Shown in pieces: positions 11,696 through 21,781 of a DNA stretch of 64,000 nucleotides. The position numbers and the translations under genes are program-made. Below the pieces are notes generated by a model. That model had not been told where the DNA came from, did not search any database, and was given only the letters and a program-made list of their open reading frames with translations. Position 1 is the stretch's first letter. Each line of letters starts with the position of its first letter. This stretch comes from Zanthoxylum bungeanum (lineage: Eukaryota; Streptophyta; Magnoliopsida; Sapindales; Rutaceae), in contig SKCR01037660.1 of assembly GCA_019454045.1 (NCBI GenBank), positions 1 to 64,000 on the forward strand, written 5' to 3'.

Positions 11696-13649
11696 TGTTG
11701 GAAATCTAATAACCATGTCCCAAGATCAAAAACCAAGCAAGATATATATAAGAATGAACTAAAAGAAGAAGTAATGGCGGAAGGAAACATACTCACAAAA
11801 GCCAAATGTGGATGCAATGGATGAAGCAAAAATGCTCCTATGTGCAGTGAAGATTTCGGCCAAGCAGTAAAGAGAAGCTCCAAGCTTTAGTTGATCCTTC
11901 CAAGCTCTAAGATGAGTTTCCCATAACACCTTGTATGATCCCTTGATGGTGCTAGCCAAAGATGTGTCTTTATGTTCCAAACAAACACAAATTCTTCAAG
12001 CTTTTGCAACAAAAACTGAAAATGGAGAGCCAAGAAACTGTCACAGTTTCGGTAATGAGAGAGGAGAGGAGGATATGATTTTTTGTCTCAAAAATCAATT
12101 TATATTTATGTATAATTATATTAAATAATAATATAAATATAACACAAACCATGCAAGACTTAGAGTGTCTAACACTCAATTTCCATGCATTATCTTTGAG
12201 TGCTTTGTACACTATCTTCATGCATTGCATCTTGATTAAAAAATACAAATAATGACAAGTGTCATGTGGGCCCCACACGTTTCCAAATGAAAGTGGGCCC
12301 ACTTGCACTCACGCGTTCGGGTTCGATATTTCCGAAATATCGAGCTTACGTCGCGACGTTAATTAAATCGAATTTAAATAAATAATTGCGCCTAGCGAAT
12401 TTATTATTTACGTCGCTAACGAATTAATTCTAAATTAATTCGTTTGCCCGAATAAAATCTAATTTCAATTTCGCGTCGGAATCGAATTCCGTTTATTATA
12501 TCGAATATAATAATTTTATGATTAATTCTAAATTAATCGATCTCTCTCTTTATACAGTACTTTATCCAAGATAAAGTCTCTCCGTAATTAATCCAAGATT
12601 AATCGAGTTTGAATCATACGTCATCGGTGAATCTTCGGGAAGCGACCCAAGAGACCTCTAGATATGTTGGCAGTAAATCCGGTTGTCGAACTATCCGAAC
12701 ACGTACGTACCAAGTACTACGTTTTTACCGATTTACAAGACAAGGTTAGCTTCTAGCAAAACGCCATGCCTACCCAATTCTCTAGAAATATTCTTACTGG
12801 AATATTAGATCTATAACAGGCGTAGTATACCGAGTATAGTGTATATCGAACCAGTATCGGATGATCACATGTAGGGCTGGGGCTGGATAAGTGTCTGCCC
12901 CTCCGAAACACATATCGGATGTCAAGCAACCAGTCTCTTTGAATCGGATAATCCTGACCTAGTCATATTATCCCGATGGTTGCAACCATTATAGAGTACT
13001 AGTTCTGAATCCCTCGCGATCATCATCTCCATATGTCTGAAGTGATACTTCCATCTTGACATCACATCCAATACACTACGATTCTCGATAAACCCAGAAG
13101 AGGTATACACAGAACTCGTTAAAGCCCTGGACCACCAAACCTAAATTTTACCGATTGTCGTAAGTACTAGCGATGCAAATCTCAGGTTAAGATCATATGC
13201 ACCTACCCTGAAGCGGACTCCCATAGACACGCAGACATACTACCAATGGGATTCCGCGGGGTCTATCCAGAGCGAAGCTGTTTTCCGTACCATCGGTAAA
13301 ACACAACCTCCTACCGCACTTGCATAAGTATCCTATACTTAAATATATGAGAACTATGCCGTTGTGCCCTCACAACATGCACGAGTGCAGTACTAGTCTA
13401 TTCCGCATTATCGATGTCCAGTCTCGATAATACTACGACTAGGGATATTTAATGATTAAACCTTTATGGATTGATACTGTCTCATATCATCTCAATCCGG
13501 AACTAATCATAGGGACTTTTACCATTTATATTTCTAAGTAAATAAATTACAAAACGGTAAAAGGCAATTTCATTACTACATAGTTAATTTTGTACAATAA
13601 TACAATATCATTTACAAATAGTGACGCTATGGGACATTACTGTCTAACA
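11696..13649 (-). repeat. 3' LTR of the young copia element
   Basis: It is 1954 bp long and paired with 19825-21776. It contains the inverted-repeat array at about 12310-12610 and the conserved block near 13250-13440 shared by all LTRs of the family. Open frames inside it are not genes. Confidence 0.95.
12319..12605 (-). repeat. Hairpin array in the young copia LTR
   Basis: The perfect or near-perfect inverted repeats with 3-base spacers, read on the + strand, are: CGATATTT-CCG-AAATATCG, TTAAAT-CGA-ATTTAA, ACGAATTAATT-CTA-AATTAATTCGT, GGAAT-CGA-ATTCC, ATTATAT-CGA-ATATAAT, GATTAATT-CTA-AATTAATC, ACTTTATC-CAA-GATAAAGT and ATTAATC-CAA-GATTAAT. They have the same order as in the other LTRs of the family, with different loop bases. 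The second LTR carries the same array at about 20448-20733. Confidence 0.85.
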
Positions 13650-13660
13650 ATCTCCCACTT
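13650..13660 (-). promoter_or_regulatory. Polypurine tract
   Basis: The reverse strand reads AAGTGGGAGAT immediately before the 3' LTR start TGTTAGACAG. This is the plus-strand priming site and is typical of plant copia elements. Confidence 0.92.
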
Positions 13661-13663
13661 GGC

Positions 13664-13945
13664 CTATAGCCAGTCACTCAAGCATCTAATACCTGAACTA
13701 TGTACATGTCGCTCAAACTTTTCCCGAGGGATAGCCTTCGTCAGCGGATCTGCAATATATCCTCTGATGCGATCTTCTCGATCTTACATCGCCACGATGT
13801 ATGATCTCTCGAATCAGATGGAATCGTCGAAGAACATGTTTGGATCGTTGATGAGACCTTGGTTCCTTAGCCTGTGCTATAGCCCCGCTATTGTCACAAT
13901 ACAATGGAACGGGCTCAGCTGCTAACGGAACTACTCCTAATCCAA
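13664..13945 (-). pseudogene. RNase H C-terminal tail, frameshifted
   Basis: This continues RNase H of the young element. It includes the conserved YCDNSGAIAQA segment and the KHVLRRFHLIREI helix, then shifts frame once more near 13750 before reaching the stop at 13664-13666. The reverse complement of this region gives open frames on the + strand that are not genes. Confidence 0.85.
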
Positions 13946-15190
13946 TTAGGAATTTACGGATCCAAACTGCCTCTTTTCTGCTTCAGCTGCTGCAATGTAC
14001 TCCGCTTCAGTTGTTGAATCGGCAACAGTATCTTGCTTGGAAGATTTCCAGCTCACTGCTCCGTTATTCAAGCAAAATATGTACCCGGTTTGCGACTTAA
14101 AGTCGTCTCTGTCGGTTTGGAAACTTGCATCAGTATACCCAGATACCTCAAGTTCTCCATCTCCATAGATTAAGAAAACATCCTTAGTTCTTTTAAGATA
14201 CCTAAGGATATTCTTAACCGCCATCCAGTGATCTTGTCCTGGATCGGCCTGATATCGACTGCACATGCTCAAAGCATAGGACACATCAGGTCGTGTACAT
14301 ATCATGGCATACATGATCGATCCGACTGCCGAGGCGAACGGAGTCCGACTCATGTTGTCTCTCTCATCTTGTGTTTTAGGACACATGTCCCTAGATAGAA
14401 AGACGCCATGTGATGTTGGCAACAGTCCCTTCTTGGACTGATCCATGTTGAATCTCTTCAACACTTTATCAATATATGTACTCTGGGAGAGTCCAAGTAG
14501 CTTTCTAGATCTATCCCGGTAGATCTTTATTCCTAGAATAAAAGCTGCTTCTCCCAGATCTTTCATGGAGAATTTCAATGAAAGCCAAGCTTTCACCGAC
14601 GTTAACATGGGAATGTCATTGCCTATTAGCAATACATCGTCGACATAAAGGACAATAAAAGTCAGTGCACTCCCACTAACCTTCTTATACACACAAGGAT
14701 CATCTACGTTTTGAATGAAATCATATTCTTTTATGACCTCATCAAAACGTTGGTTCCATGACCTCGATGCTTGCTTCAGTCCATAAATGGACCGATTTAA
14801 CTTACAAACCTTGTTTGCAAGTCTTGGTGCGATAAAACCGTCAGGTTGTTGCATATAAACATCCTCCAACAGGTTTCCGTTAAGGAAAGCGGTTTTAACG
14901 TCCATCTGCCATATTTCGTAATCGTAATATGCAGCTATCGCAAGCATTATCCGAATGGATTTAATCATGGCAACGGGTGAGAAAGTTTCGTCATAATCAA
15001 CTCCAAGTTGTTGACGATACCCCTTCGCTACAAGCCTAGCTTTGTACGTTTGAACGTTGCCATCCATGTCTGTCTTCTTCTTGAAGACCCATTTGCATCC
15101 AATAGGCTTTACGCCTTCTGGTGCATCAACCAGTGTCCAAACTTGGTTGGTATACATGGAATCCATTTCGGCTTCATGGCTTCTTGCCAT
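13946..15190 (-). CDS. Reverse transcriptase and RNase H (414-codon open segment)
   Basis: The segment opens in the conserved copia region that precedes RT (NQVWTLVDAPEGVKPIGCKW, residues 15-34). It carries the RT motifs MDVKTAFLNG (96-105), YGLKQA (136-141) and the catalytic YVDD (182-185). RNase H follows with TDASF and the TEAEYIAA segment near residue 400. The C-terminus shifts out of frame at about 13960, and the rest of RNase H continues in another frame down to 13664. It copies element RNA into DNA inside the particle. The overlap with the upstream segment reflects a frameshift, not a separate gene. Confidence 0.94.
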   Translation of the reverse strand: MARSHEAEMDSMYTNQVWTLVDAPEGVKPIGCKWVFKKKTDMDGNVQTYKARLVAKGYRQQLGVDYDETFSPVAMIKSIRIMLAIAAYYDYEIWQMDVKTAFLNGNLLEDVYMQQPDGFIAPRLANKVCKLNRSIYGLKQASRSWNQRFDEVIKEYDFIQNVDDPCVYKKVSGSALTFIVLYVDDVLLIGNDIPMLTSVKAWLSLKFSMKDLGEAAFILGIKIYRDRSRKLLGLSQSTYIDKVLKRFNMDQSKKGLLPTSHGVFLSRDMCPKTQDERDNMSRTPFASAVGSIMYAMICTRPDVSYALSMCSRYQADPGQDHWMAVKNILRYLKRTKDVFLIYGDGELEVSGYTDASFQTDRDDFKSQTGYIFCLNNGAVSWKSSKQDTVADSTTEAEYIAAAEAEKRQFGSVNS

Positions 15191-17193
15191 AAAGTGGATT
15201 CGATACCCCGTATCGCTTCCTCATACGTAGCCGGTTCAGTATCCTCAATAAGATTAATATCTACATGAGGTGAGATCAGGAATCCATACCTCTCAGGTAT
15301 TACCCTGACTCTCTCCGACCTACGTAGCCCTTGTGTAATTGAAGATTGTGGTTCAGTCTCATCCTGGATGGACTGTTCGTGTTCCGTTCTAGATTCAATG
15401 CCAGGAACAGTATCACTACGACTTTCATCGAGTTCTACTTTCCTCCCACTAACCACTGCATTTAGGAATTCCTTCTCAAGGAAAACCGCATGTAGAGCAA
15501 CAAATACTTTGTTCTCTTTTGGGTTATAGAAGTAATATCCTTTGGTTTCCTTAGGATATCCAACAAATAGGCATTTATCTGATTTGGGTTCAAGTTTGGT
15601 ACCTTCCAAACGTTTGACGTATGCCCAGCAACCCCAAATCTTCAGGAATGAGAAACCTGGTTTCTTTCCTGTCCATATCTCATACGGAGTCTGTTCAACA
15701 GACTTTGACGGAACCCTATTCAAAATAAGAATTGCACTTTCTAATGCATGTCCCCAGAAGGATATAGGTAGCTCAGTGCGACTCATCATCGACCTTACCA
15801 TGTCAAGCAAGGTACGGTTTCTCCGTTCAGACACACCATTTAATTGTGGTGTTCCAGGAGGAGTCCATTGTGAAAGAATACCATATTCTTTCAAGTAATC
15901 TTGAAACTCATTACTTAAGTATTCGCCACCACGGTCCGACCGTAATGTTTTAATACTCTTGCCTGTTTGTTTTTCAACTTCGTGTCGAAACTCTTTGAAT
16001 TTCTCAAAAGTTTCCGACTTGTGCATCATTAGATACACATAACCATAACGTGATGCATCATCCGTAAAGGTTACGAAGTATCGATATCCACCTCTAGCCT
16101 GGCTAGACATGGGCCCACAAACGTCACTATGAACGAGGGCTAACAGTTCAGTGGCGCGTTCACCTTTACCACTAAAAGGTGATTTAGGCATTTTGCCTAA
16201 CAAGCAAGATTCGCAGACGTCATATGAATTTGGATCAAATCCGTCCAAGTACCCACTCTTCGAAAGTGTGGATATGCGAGTCTTGTTGATGTGTCCCAGA
16301 CGACAATGCCACAAATAAGTTTCTTCTTTTGGATTACTCATTTTGAGCCTTTTGTTTGTTATTTTACATTTTGGAGATTCATTTATATTCAAAATATAAA
16401 GACCATTATTTGCATCAGCACTGCAAATTTCTGCATCATTCATATATAAATAACACCTGGTGTTTTTAAATACAAAAGTGTACCCTGTTTGGGTTAACAA
16501 AGATACAGAAATAATATTCCTAGTTAAACTAGGAACAAAATAACAGTCATTTAGTTTAAGTACATGCCCCGAGGGCAGTTCCAAAACAAAAGTGCCTACG
16601 GCCAAAACAGCAACAGAAGTTCCATTTCCAACACGTAGATCAACCTCCCCCGAAGCCAGTCTCCTGCTATCATGCAGATCCTGCACATCAGTACAAATAT
16701 GAGAACCACAGCCAGAATCAAAAATCCAATTTTTATTAAGACTTGAAGTAGTCATATTTATCTCAATAACAAACATACCTGAGGCCGGTGCCTTGCCCGC
16801 CTGTATGTCCTCCTTATGTCCCTTGTTCATGCGGCAGTCACGCTTCCAGTGACCTCTTTTGCCGCATTTCAGGCAAACATCTTGAGACTTGTCCCTTGGC
16901 TTCCCAGAAGCCTTTGTTGACTTGGCCTTGCCTTTGTTCTTATGCTTCTTCTTCTTAACACCCCCAGTTGCCTTGAGCCCAGCTTTCGGCGTTTGAGATG
17001 TTGTTGCAAAGTGCGCCTCGCGCTTGTTGCCTTTCAGAAGTTCTTTCTCTGACTCCTTGAGAATTGACAACAACTCTCCAAGAGTGTCATCCGAATTCAT
17101 CAGTTTGTAGTTGATGACAATCTGTTTCCAAGTATCGGGTAGTGACTGTAGAAGTACATCTATAGCCAGCTCAGACTCCAAGACTATACCCAT
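15109..17193 (-). CDS. Gag C-terminus, aspartic protease and integrase (694-codon open segment)
   Basis: This is the largest open segment of the young element. Residues 107-120 form a CCHC zinc knuckle (C107, C110, H115, C120) after a lysine-rich stretch, marking the nucleic-acid-binding end of gag. The protease active site is D159-S160-G161. The integrase zinc-binding set is H296, H301, C327 and C330. The DD35E catalytic residues are D357, D420 and E456, all intact. The last 20 or so codons are out of frame: the RT start should continue after a small shift near 15180 into the overlapping segment 15190-13946. Its own ATG is probably not the true start, since gag lies upstream in another frame. 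In a working element these products cut the polyprotein and insert the cDNA into chromosomes. Confidence 0.93.
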   Translation of the reverse strand: MGIVLESELAIDVLLQSLPDTWKQIVINYKLMNSDDTLGELLSILKESEKELLKGNKREAHFATTSQTPKAGLKATGGVKKKKHKNKGKAKSTKASGKPRDKSQDVCLKCGKRGHWKRDCRMNKGHKEDIQAGKAPASGMFVIEINMTTSSLNKNWIFDSGCGSHICTDVQDLHDSRRLASGEVDLRVGNGTSVAVLAVGTFVLELPSGHVLKLNDCYFVPSLTRNIISVSLLTQTGYTFVFKNTRCYLYMNDAEICSADANNGLYILNINESPKCKITNKRLKMSNPKEETYLWHCRLGHINKTRISTLSKSGYLDGFDPNSYDVCESCLLGKMPKSPFSGKGERATELLALVHSDVCGPMSSQARGGYRYFVTFTDDASRYGYVYLMMHKSETFEKFKEFRHEVEKQTGKSIKTLRSDRGGEYLSNEFQDYLKEYGILSQWTPPGTPQLNGVSERRNRTLLDMVRSMMSRTELPISFWGHALESAILILNRVPSKSVEQTPYEIWTGKKPGFSFLKIWGCWAYVKRLEGTKLEPKSDKCLFVGYPKETKGYYFYNPKENKVFVALHAVFLEKEFLNAVVSGRKVELDESRSDTVPGIESRTEHEQSIQDETEPQSSITQGLRRSERVRVIPERYGFLISPHVDINLIEDTEPATYEEAIRGIESTLWQEAMKPKWIPCIPTKFGHWLMHQKA

Positions 17194-17206
17194 ACAAGCC
17201 AGTTCA

Positions 17207-17619
17207 TCAATATGCTATCATTTGAGTCCCATGGACCTCAACAGAACTACCATCAGTCATACGGGTGCGAAAGATCCTCTTCACCAACTCGTACCTCGCC
17301 ATCCGCTTATTAGTGCGGTGAAGATCTTGCAATCTTGCCATCATATTATAAGGATCCAAGTCCCTATTTTGGCGACGAAAGTGTTGAGTCATTGAAGCAA
17401 GCATAATCGACTGAGCTGTGTCACAATCATCACTGTGAGTTTTCCATAACTCCAGCTCAAGTGGCTCAGTGGGCTTAGGCCCGAGAGGTCTCTGAATAGT
17501 ATACAGTATCCTCTCTGCCCCAAGGACTATCCTTAGGTTCATTTCCCAATCAGCAAGTTTATCCCTTTAAAGACATTGTCTCCCATGATAATGTCACGGA
17601 CATTTACCTTGCTAGCCAT
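17207..17619 (-). pseudogene. Gag N-terminal part (first pieces)
   Basis: This is the start of the gag nucleocapsid precursor of the young element. The ATG at 17619 opens a frame that shifts near 17560 into the frame of the open segment 17542-17207. That segment contains gag-type helices with the words LWKTHSDDCDTAQ and ELVKRIFRTRMTDG. It ends in two adjacent stops at the next shift near 17207, after which gag continues in another frame from 17193. Gag builds the virus-like particle in the cytoplasm. The assignment rests on position and on the continuing zinc-knuckle segment; no fold can be verified here. Confidence 0.8.
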
Positions 17620-19810
17620 CTTAACTACGATAGTCCAACTATCTAGTTAACGAAAAATGGGTACAGTCAAACTGTTACAAGAAAAATAACATTTTTATTA
17701 GTCCAACTAATGTTAAAAATTGACGAAATAAATTTTTGTAAGCGCGTAAAGCTAAGTATCTGAATGAAATTGCAAACTCAATACTAGCCTCCCACTATTT
17801 TCTACAAGTCTCTAACCCTCTGTTGAGTACTCGGGAAATCCAATTTCCTAGTGGGCTAGGATCCCGTTAAATAACACACAACCTTGACTTTGGCCAACAA
17901 GTTGTATGATATTTAACTAGGTAGATCTCGAAGATCAATTGGATCCCATCCAATTCCTAGATCCGGTAGGTGGACATCCAAGTCCGAAACATATATATCT
18001 AATACATACGTCAATGTATCCAATACATTTTCCTAACCATTTCCTCTGAATCAACTAAGCCTTGGCTTTGGCACAACAAACCTAATGATTCCAGTTAAGC
18101 GGGACCCATTGACAAGGAAAGTTTCGTAATCAATGTCGATGGACAAGAAGTGATCTTGACTTTGGCCAACAAATCACAACTTGGACAGGACACCGATGTG
18201 TAACAAAACTCTCATGATTCAAACACATCCTCAATTGACAAAGGTCTTGACTTTGGCCAACAAACCAATGCCAATTTTGGATCTTGAGAAAGAATCACTC
18301 AACGGAAGGAAAATCGCTTAATATTGTTTGAGGGATTTTTCGCGTAATTGGCAACCAATTAATTTATCTTTGTTAGGTCTCTCATCATACACCCTTAAGC
18401 ATGCTTCTAAAACATCATAAAGTGCATAAAGTAAAGTAATAGTGATATACGGATGGATATATAAACAACTTGTTCCTAGAACAAATCACTCCCTTTCCTC
18501 TCCCCGCTAGCACTATTCTACTTCTACCCAATTACATAATACAATAAGAGAAACCTCATTTACATTGAGGGGAATTAGGTGAGAAGAGAATACATAGAGA
18601 TAAAGAGATAAGGCTGGACACGCAGGTCCAATTTATAAATTCCAAATTTACAATAATTTCTAAAATTACCCTTCCCTTCTAATATCCATCCGATATGCAC
18701 TATTCATACAACACATCCACATTCATTCATTCATTCAAGGCATGTTATACAACCAATCAAATCCAATTAATTAGTCTTTAATTAGGTGACAATACAATGT
18801 TCAAACAATTGTTTGCATTTGCGCGAGTCCAACTCGTTTTGAGAATAAATACATATGGTATGAATTCACGAATATATCGAACTACTCGTTAAATCCAATT
18901 TAAGTCGTATTCAATACTAATCCTATTATTTAATTCTAAATTAAATATATACACTTTTATTGTGCTTTTATAACTTAGATTCCAAATCTAGTTCTATTGG
19001 GTCTCAAAGCCCAACCAACATCTAATGTCCGTTTAATTAAAGTCCGATGGGCTTTCTATTGATTTCATTAGGCTTGGGCCTTGGTCAATGTGGGTCAAAC
19101 CCAATTTCCAAGCCCAATAAGGAATCACCCTCATTTGCCATAAAACCAATATCAAGCCCATAAGGCCCAATTAAACATAAAAGCCCATTTATTACATTTG
19201 GACTTAAATGGTGTGATTTAGGCCCATCTTGGATCCAATCCAAATGGTCCAAATCTACTTGGCCCAACCAAGCCCATTTATGACCAAATATAATAGTTTT
19301 AGGCCCAATTCCAATTTAAGCCCAATTAACTAAATTTAAAAATTCCAAATTTTACAACTTAATTAATTAAAGTGTATGTCATGATTAATCCTTTAAATCA
19401 ATATTTCCAAAATATCAAATTAATCTATTAATCATATTTTTATCTTAAATACATGTCCAACATTATTTAATCAAAAAATCAAGTCCCTAATATGTCATCA
19501 AGCATTCGGCCAAGGTGACAATATGGTTCCGATTTCGTTTTCAATCCAATCAAGTCACAAATGATCATCTCCATATTATTTCAAGTCATCCAATGTCTTA
19601 AAATTAAAAAATCATCTAGTCCTCATGCTTGCATGTATTCGGCCAAGCCACTTTGGGGTTGGAAAAATTAATCCAATTTATTTTCCATGAAATTGATGAT
19701 GTATAAACCATTTTAACATACATCTAAGCATATTCAACAAGCAAACTCATCAAATCATGCTTCAAACAATTTTCCCAAATAACATCCTAATATATTTGCA
19801 TGCTTTTAGG
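17620..19810 (-). other. Long untranslated leader of the young copia element
   Basis: The 2.2 kb between primer site and gag ATG contains no conserved protein. It holds three copies of TTGACTTTGGCCAACAA (17884, 18157, 18247) and one variant (18060). Near the primer site (19000-19330) lie about ten copies of GCCCAATT/AAGCCCAT-type words. It is collinear with the leaders at 9240-11290 and 40587-42880, so its length and repeats are features of the family. Such leaders usually hold packaging and dimerisation signals. Confidence 0.8.
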
Positions 19811-19823
19811 CTCAATGATACCA
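19811..19823 (-). promoter_or_regulatory. Primer-binding site (initiator Met tRNA type)
   Basis: The reverse strand reads TGGTATCATTGAG one base inside the 5' LTR end. TGGTATCA matches the initiator methionine tRNA complement used by most plant copia elements; the remainder deviates. Confidence 0.88.
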
Positions 19824-19824
19824 T

Positions 19825-21776
19825 TGTTGGAAATCTAATAACCATGTCCCAAGATCAAAAACCAAGCAAGATATATATAAGAATGAACTAAAGGAAGTAA
19901 TGGGGAAACAATACTCACAAAAGCCAAATGTGGATGCAATGGATGAAGCAAAAATGCTCCTATGTGCAGTGAAGATTTCGGCCAAGCAGTAAAGAGAAGC
20001 TCCAAGCTTTAGTTGATCCTTCCAAGCTCTAAGATGAGTTTCCCATAACACCTTGTATGATCCCTTGATGGTGCTAGCCAAAGATGTGTTCTTTATGTTC
20101 CAAACAAACACAAATTCTTCAAGCTTTTGCAACAAAAAACTGAAAATGGAGAGGAAGAAAACTGTCACAGTTTCGGTAATGAGAGAGGAGAGGAGGATAT
20201 GATTTTTGTTCAAAAATCAATTTATATTTATGTTATAATTATATTAAATAATAATATAAATATAACACAAACCATGCAAGCACTTAGAGGTGTCTAACAC
20301 TCAATTTCCATGCATTATCTTTGAGTGCTTTGTACACTATCTTCATGCATTGCATCTTGATTAAAAAATACAAATAATGACAAGTGTCATGTGGGCCCCA
20401 CACGTTTCCAAATGAAAGTGGGCCCACTTGCACTCACGCGTTCGGGTTCGATATTTCCGAAATATCGAGCTTACGTCGCGACGTTAATTAAATCGAATTT
20501 AAATAAATAATTGCGCCTAGCGAATTTATTATTTACGTCGCTAACGAATTAATTCTAAATTAATTCGTTTGCCCGAATAAAATCTAATTTCAATTTCGCG
20601 TCGGAATCGAATTCCGTTTATTATATCGAATATAATAATTTTACGATTAATTCTAAATTAATCGATCTCTCTCTTTATACAGTACTTTATCCAAGATAAA
20701 GTCTCTCCGTAATTAATCCAAGATTAATCGAGTTTGAATCATACGTCATCGGTGAATCTTCGGGAAGCGACCCAAGAGACCTCTAGATATGTTGGCAGTA
20801 AATCCGGTTGTCGAACTATCCGAACACGTACGTACCAAGTACTACGTTTTTACCGATTACAAGACAAGGTTAGCTTCTAGCAAAACGCCATGCCTCCCAA
20901 TTCTCTAGAAATATTCTTACTGGAATATTAGATCTATAACAGGCGTAGTATACCGTAGTATAGTGTATATCGAACCAGTATCGGATGATCACATGCTAGG
21001 GCTGGGGCTGGATAAGTGTCTGCCCCGTCCGAAACACATATCGGATGTCAAGCAACCAGTCTCTTTGAATCGGATAATCCTGACCTAGTCATATTATCCC
21101 GATGGTTGCAACCATTATAGAGTACTAGTTCTGAATCCCTCGCGATCATCATCTCCATATGTCTGAAGTGATACTTCCATCTTGACATCACATCCAATAC
21201 ACTACGATTCTCGATAAACCCAGAAGAGGTATACACAGAACTCGTTAAAGCCCTGGACCACCAAACCTAAATTTTACCGATTGTCGTAAGTACTAGCGAT
21301 GCAAATCTCAGGTTAAGATCATATGCACCTACCCTGAAGCGGACTCCCATAGACACGCAGACATACTACCAATGGGATTCCGCGGGGTCTATCCAGAGCG
21401 AAGCTGTTTTCCGTACCATCGGTAAAACACAACCTCCTACCGCACTTGCATAAGTATCCTATACTTAAATATATGAGAACTATGCCGTTGTGCCCTCACA
21501 ACATGCACGAGTGCAGTACTAGTCTATTCCGCATTATCGATGTCCAGTCTCGATAATACTACGACTAGGGATATTTAATGATTAAACCTTTATGGATTGA
21601 TACTGTCTCATATCATCTCAATCCGGAACTAATCATAGGGACTTTTACCATTTATATTTCTAAGTAAATAAATTACAAAACGGTAAAAGGCAATTTCATT
21701 ACTACATAGTTAATTTTGTACAATAATACAATATCATTTACAAAATAGTGACGCTATGGGACATTACTGTCTAACA
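19825..21776 (-). repeat. 5' LTR of the young copia element
   Basis: It is 1952 bp long and pairs with 11696-13649. It should hold the promoter and the RNA start, but no TATA box can be assigned with confidence in such AT-rich sequence. The hairpin array lies at about 20448-20733. Confidence 0.95.
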
Positions 21777-21781
21777 GAATG
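21777..21781. repeat. Target-site duplication, right copy (GAATG)
   Basis: Exact match to 11691-11695. Confidence 0.95.

Larger units (their letters stand above)
13664..17619 (-). pseudogene. Copia gag-pol polyprotein, full length but frameshifted
   Basis: This is the single long coding region of the young element. The start is the ATG at 17619, which opens a gag-like N-terminus (MASKVNVRD). The stop is TAG at 13664-13666, just before the polypurine tract. The encoded order is gag, CCHC zinc knuckle, aspartic protease, integrase, reverse transcriptase and RNase H. The frame is broken at about 17560, 17200, 15180, 13960 and 13750, each by what looks like a one- or two-base gain or loss. All catalytic motifs survive. 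Because the shifts are so small, and the two LTRs also differ mainly by single-base gaps, some of them may be sequencing errors rather than real mutations. The pieces are listed separately. Confidence 0.93.
11696..21776 (-). mobile_element. Young complete Ty1/copia retrotransposon, about 10.1 kb
   Basis: Every structural part of an LTR retrotransposon is present on the reverse strand. These are the 5' LTR (19825-21776), the primer site (19811-19823), a 2.2-kb leader, gag-pol (17619-13664), the polypurine tract (13660-13650) and the 3' LTR (11696-13649). Both LTRs begin TGTTAGACAG and end TTTCCAACA in element orientation, and a perfect 5-bp GAATG duplication flanks the element. The LTRs are nearly identical; by eye they differ mostly by single-base gaps and only a few substitutions, so the insertion is recent. 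The domain order integrase before RT makes it Ty1/copia. The lineage within copia is not assigned. It landed in the 5' LTR of an older member of its own family. The gag-pol frame is interrupted by about five small shifts. Confidence 0.96.

Noticed and set aside
13590..15898. Forward-strand frames of 69-118 codons
   Set aside because: Antisense shadows of the reverse-strand RT, RNase H and integrase coding sequence.
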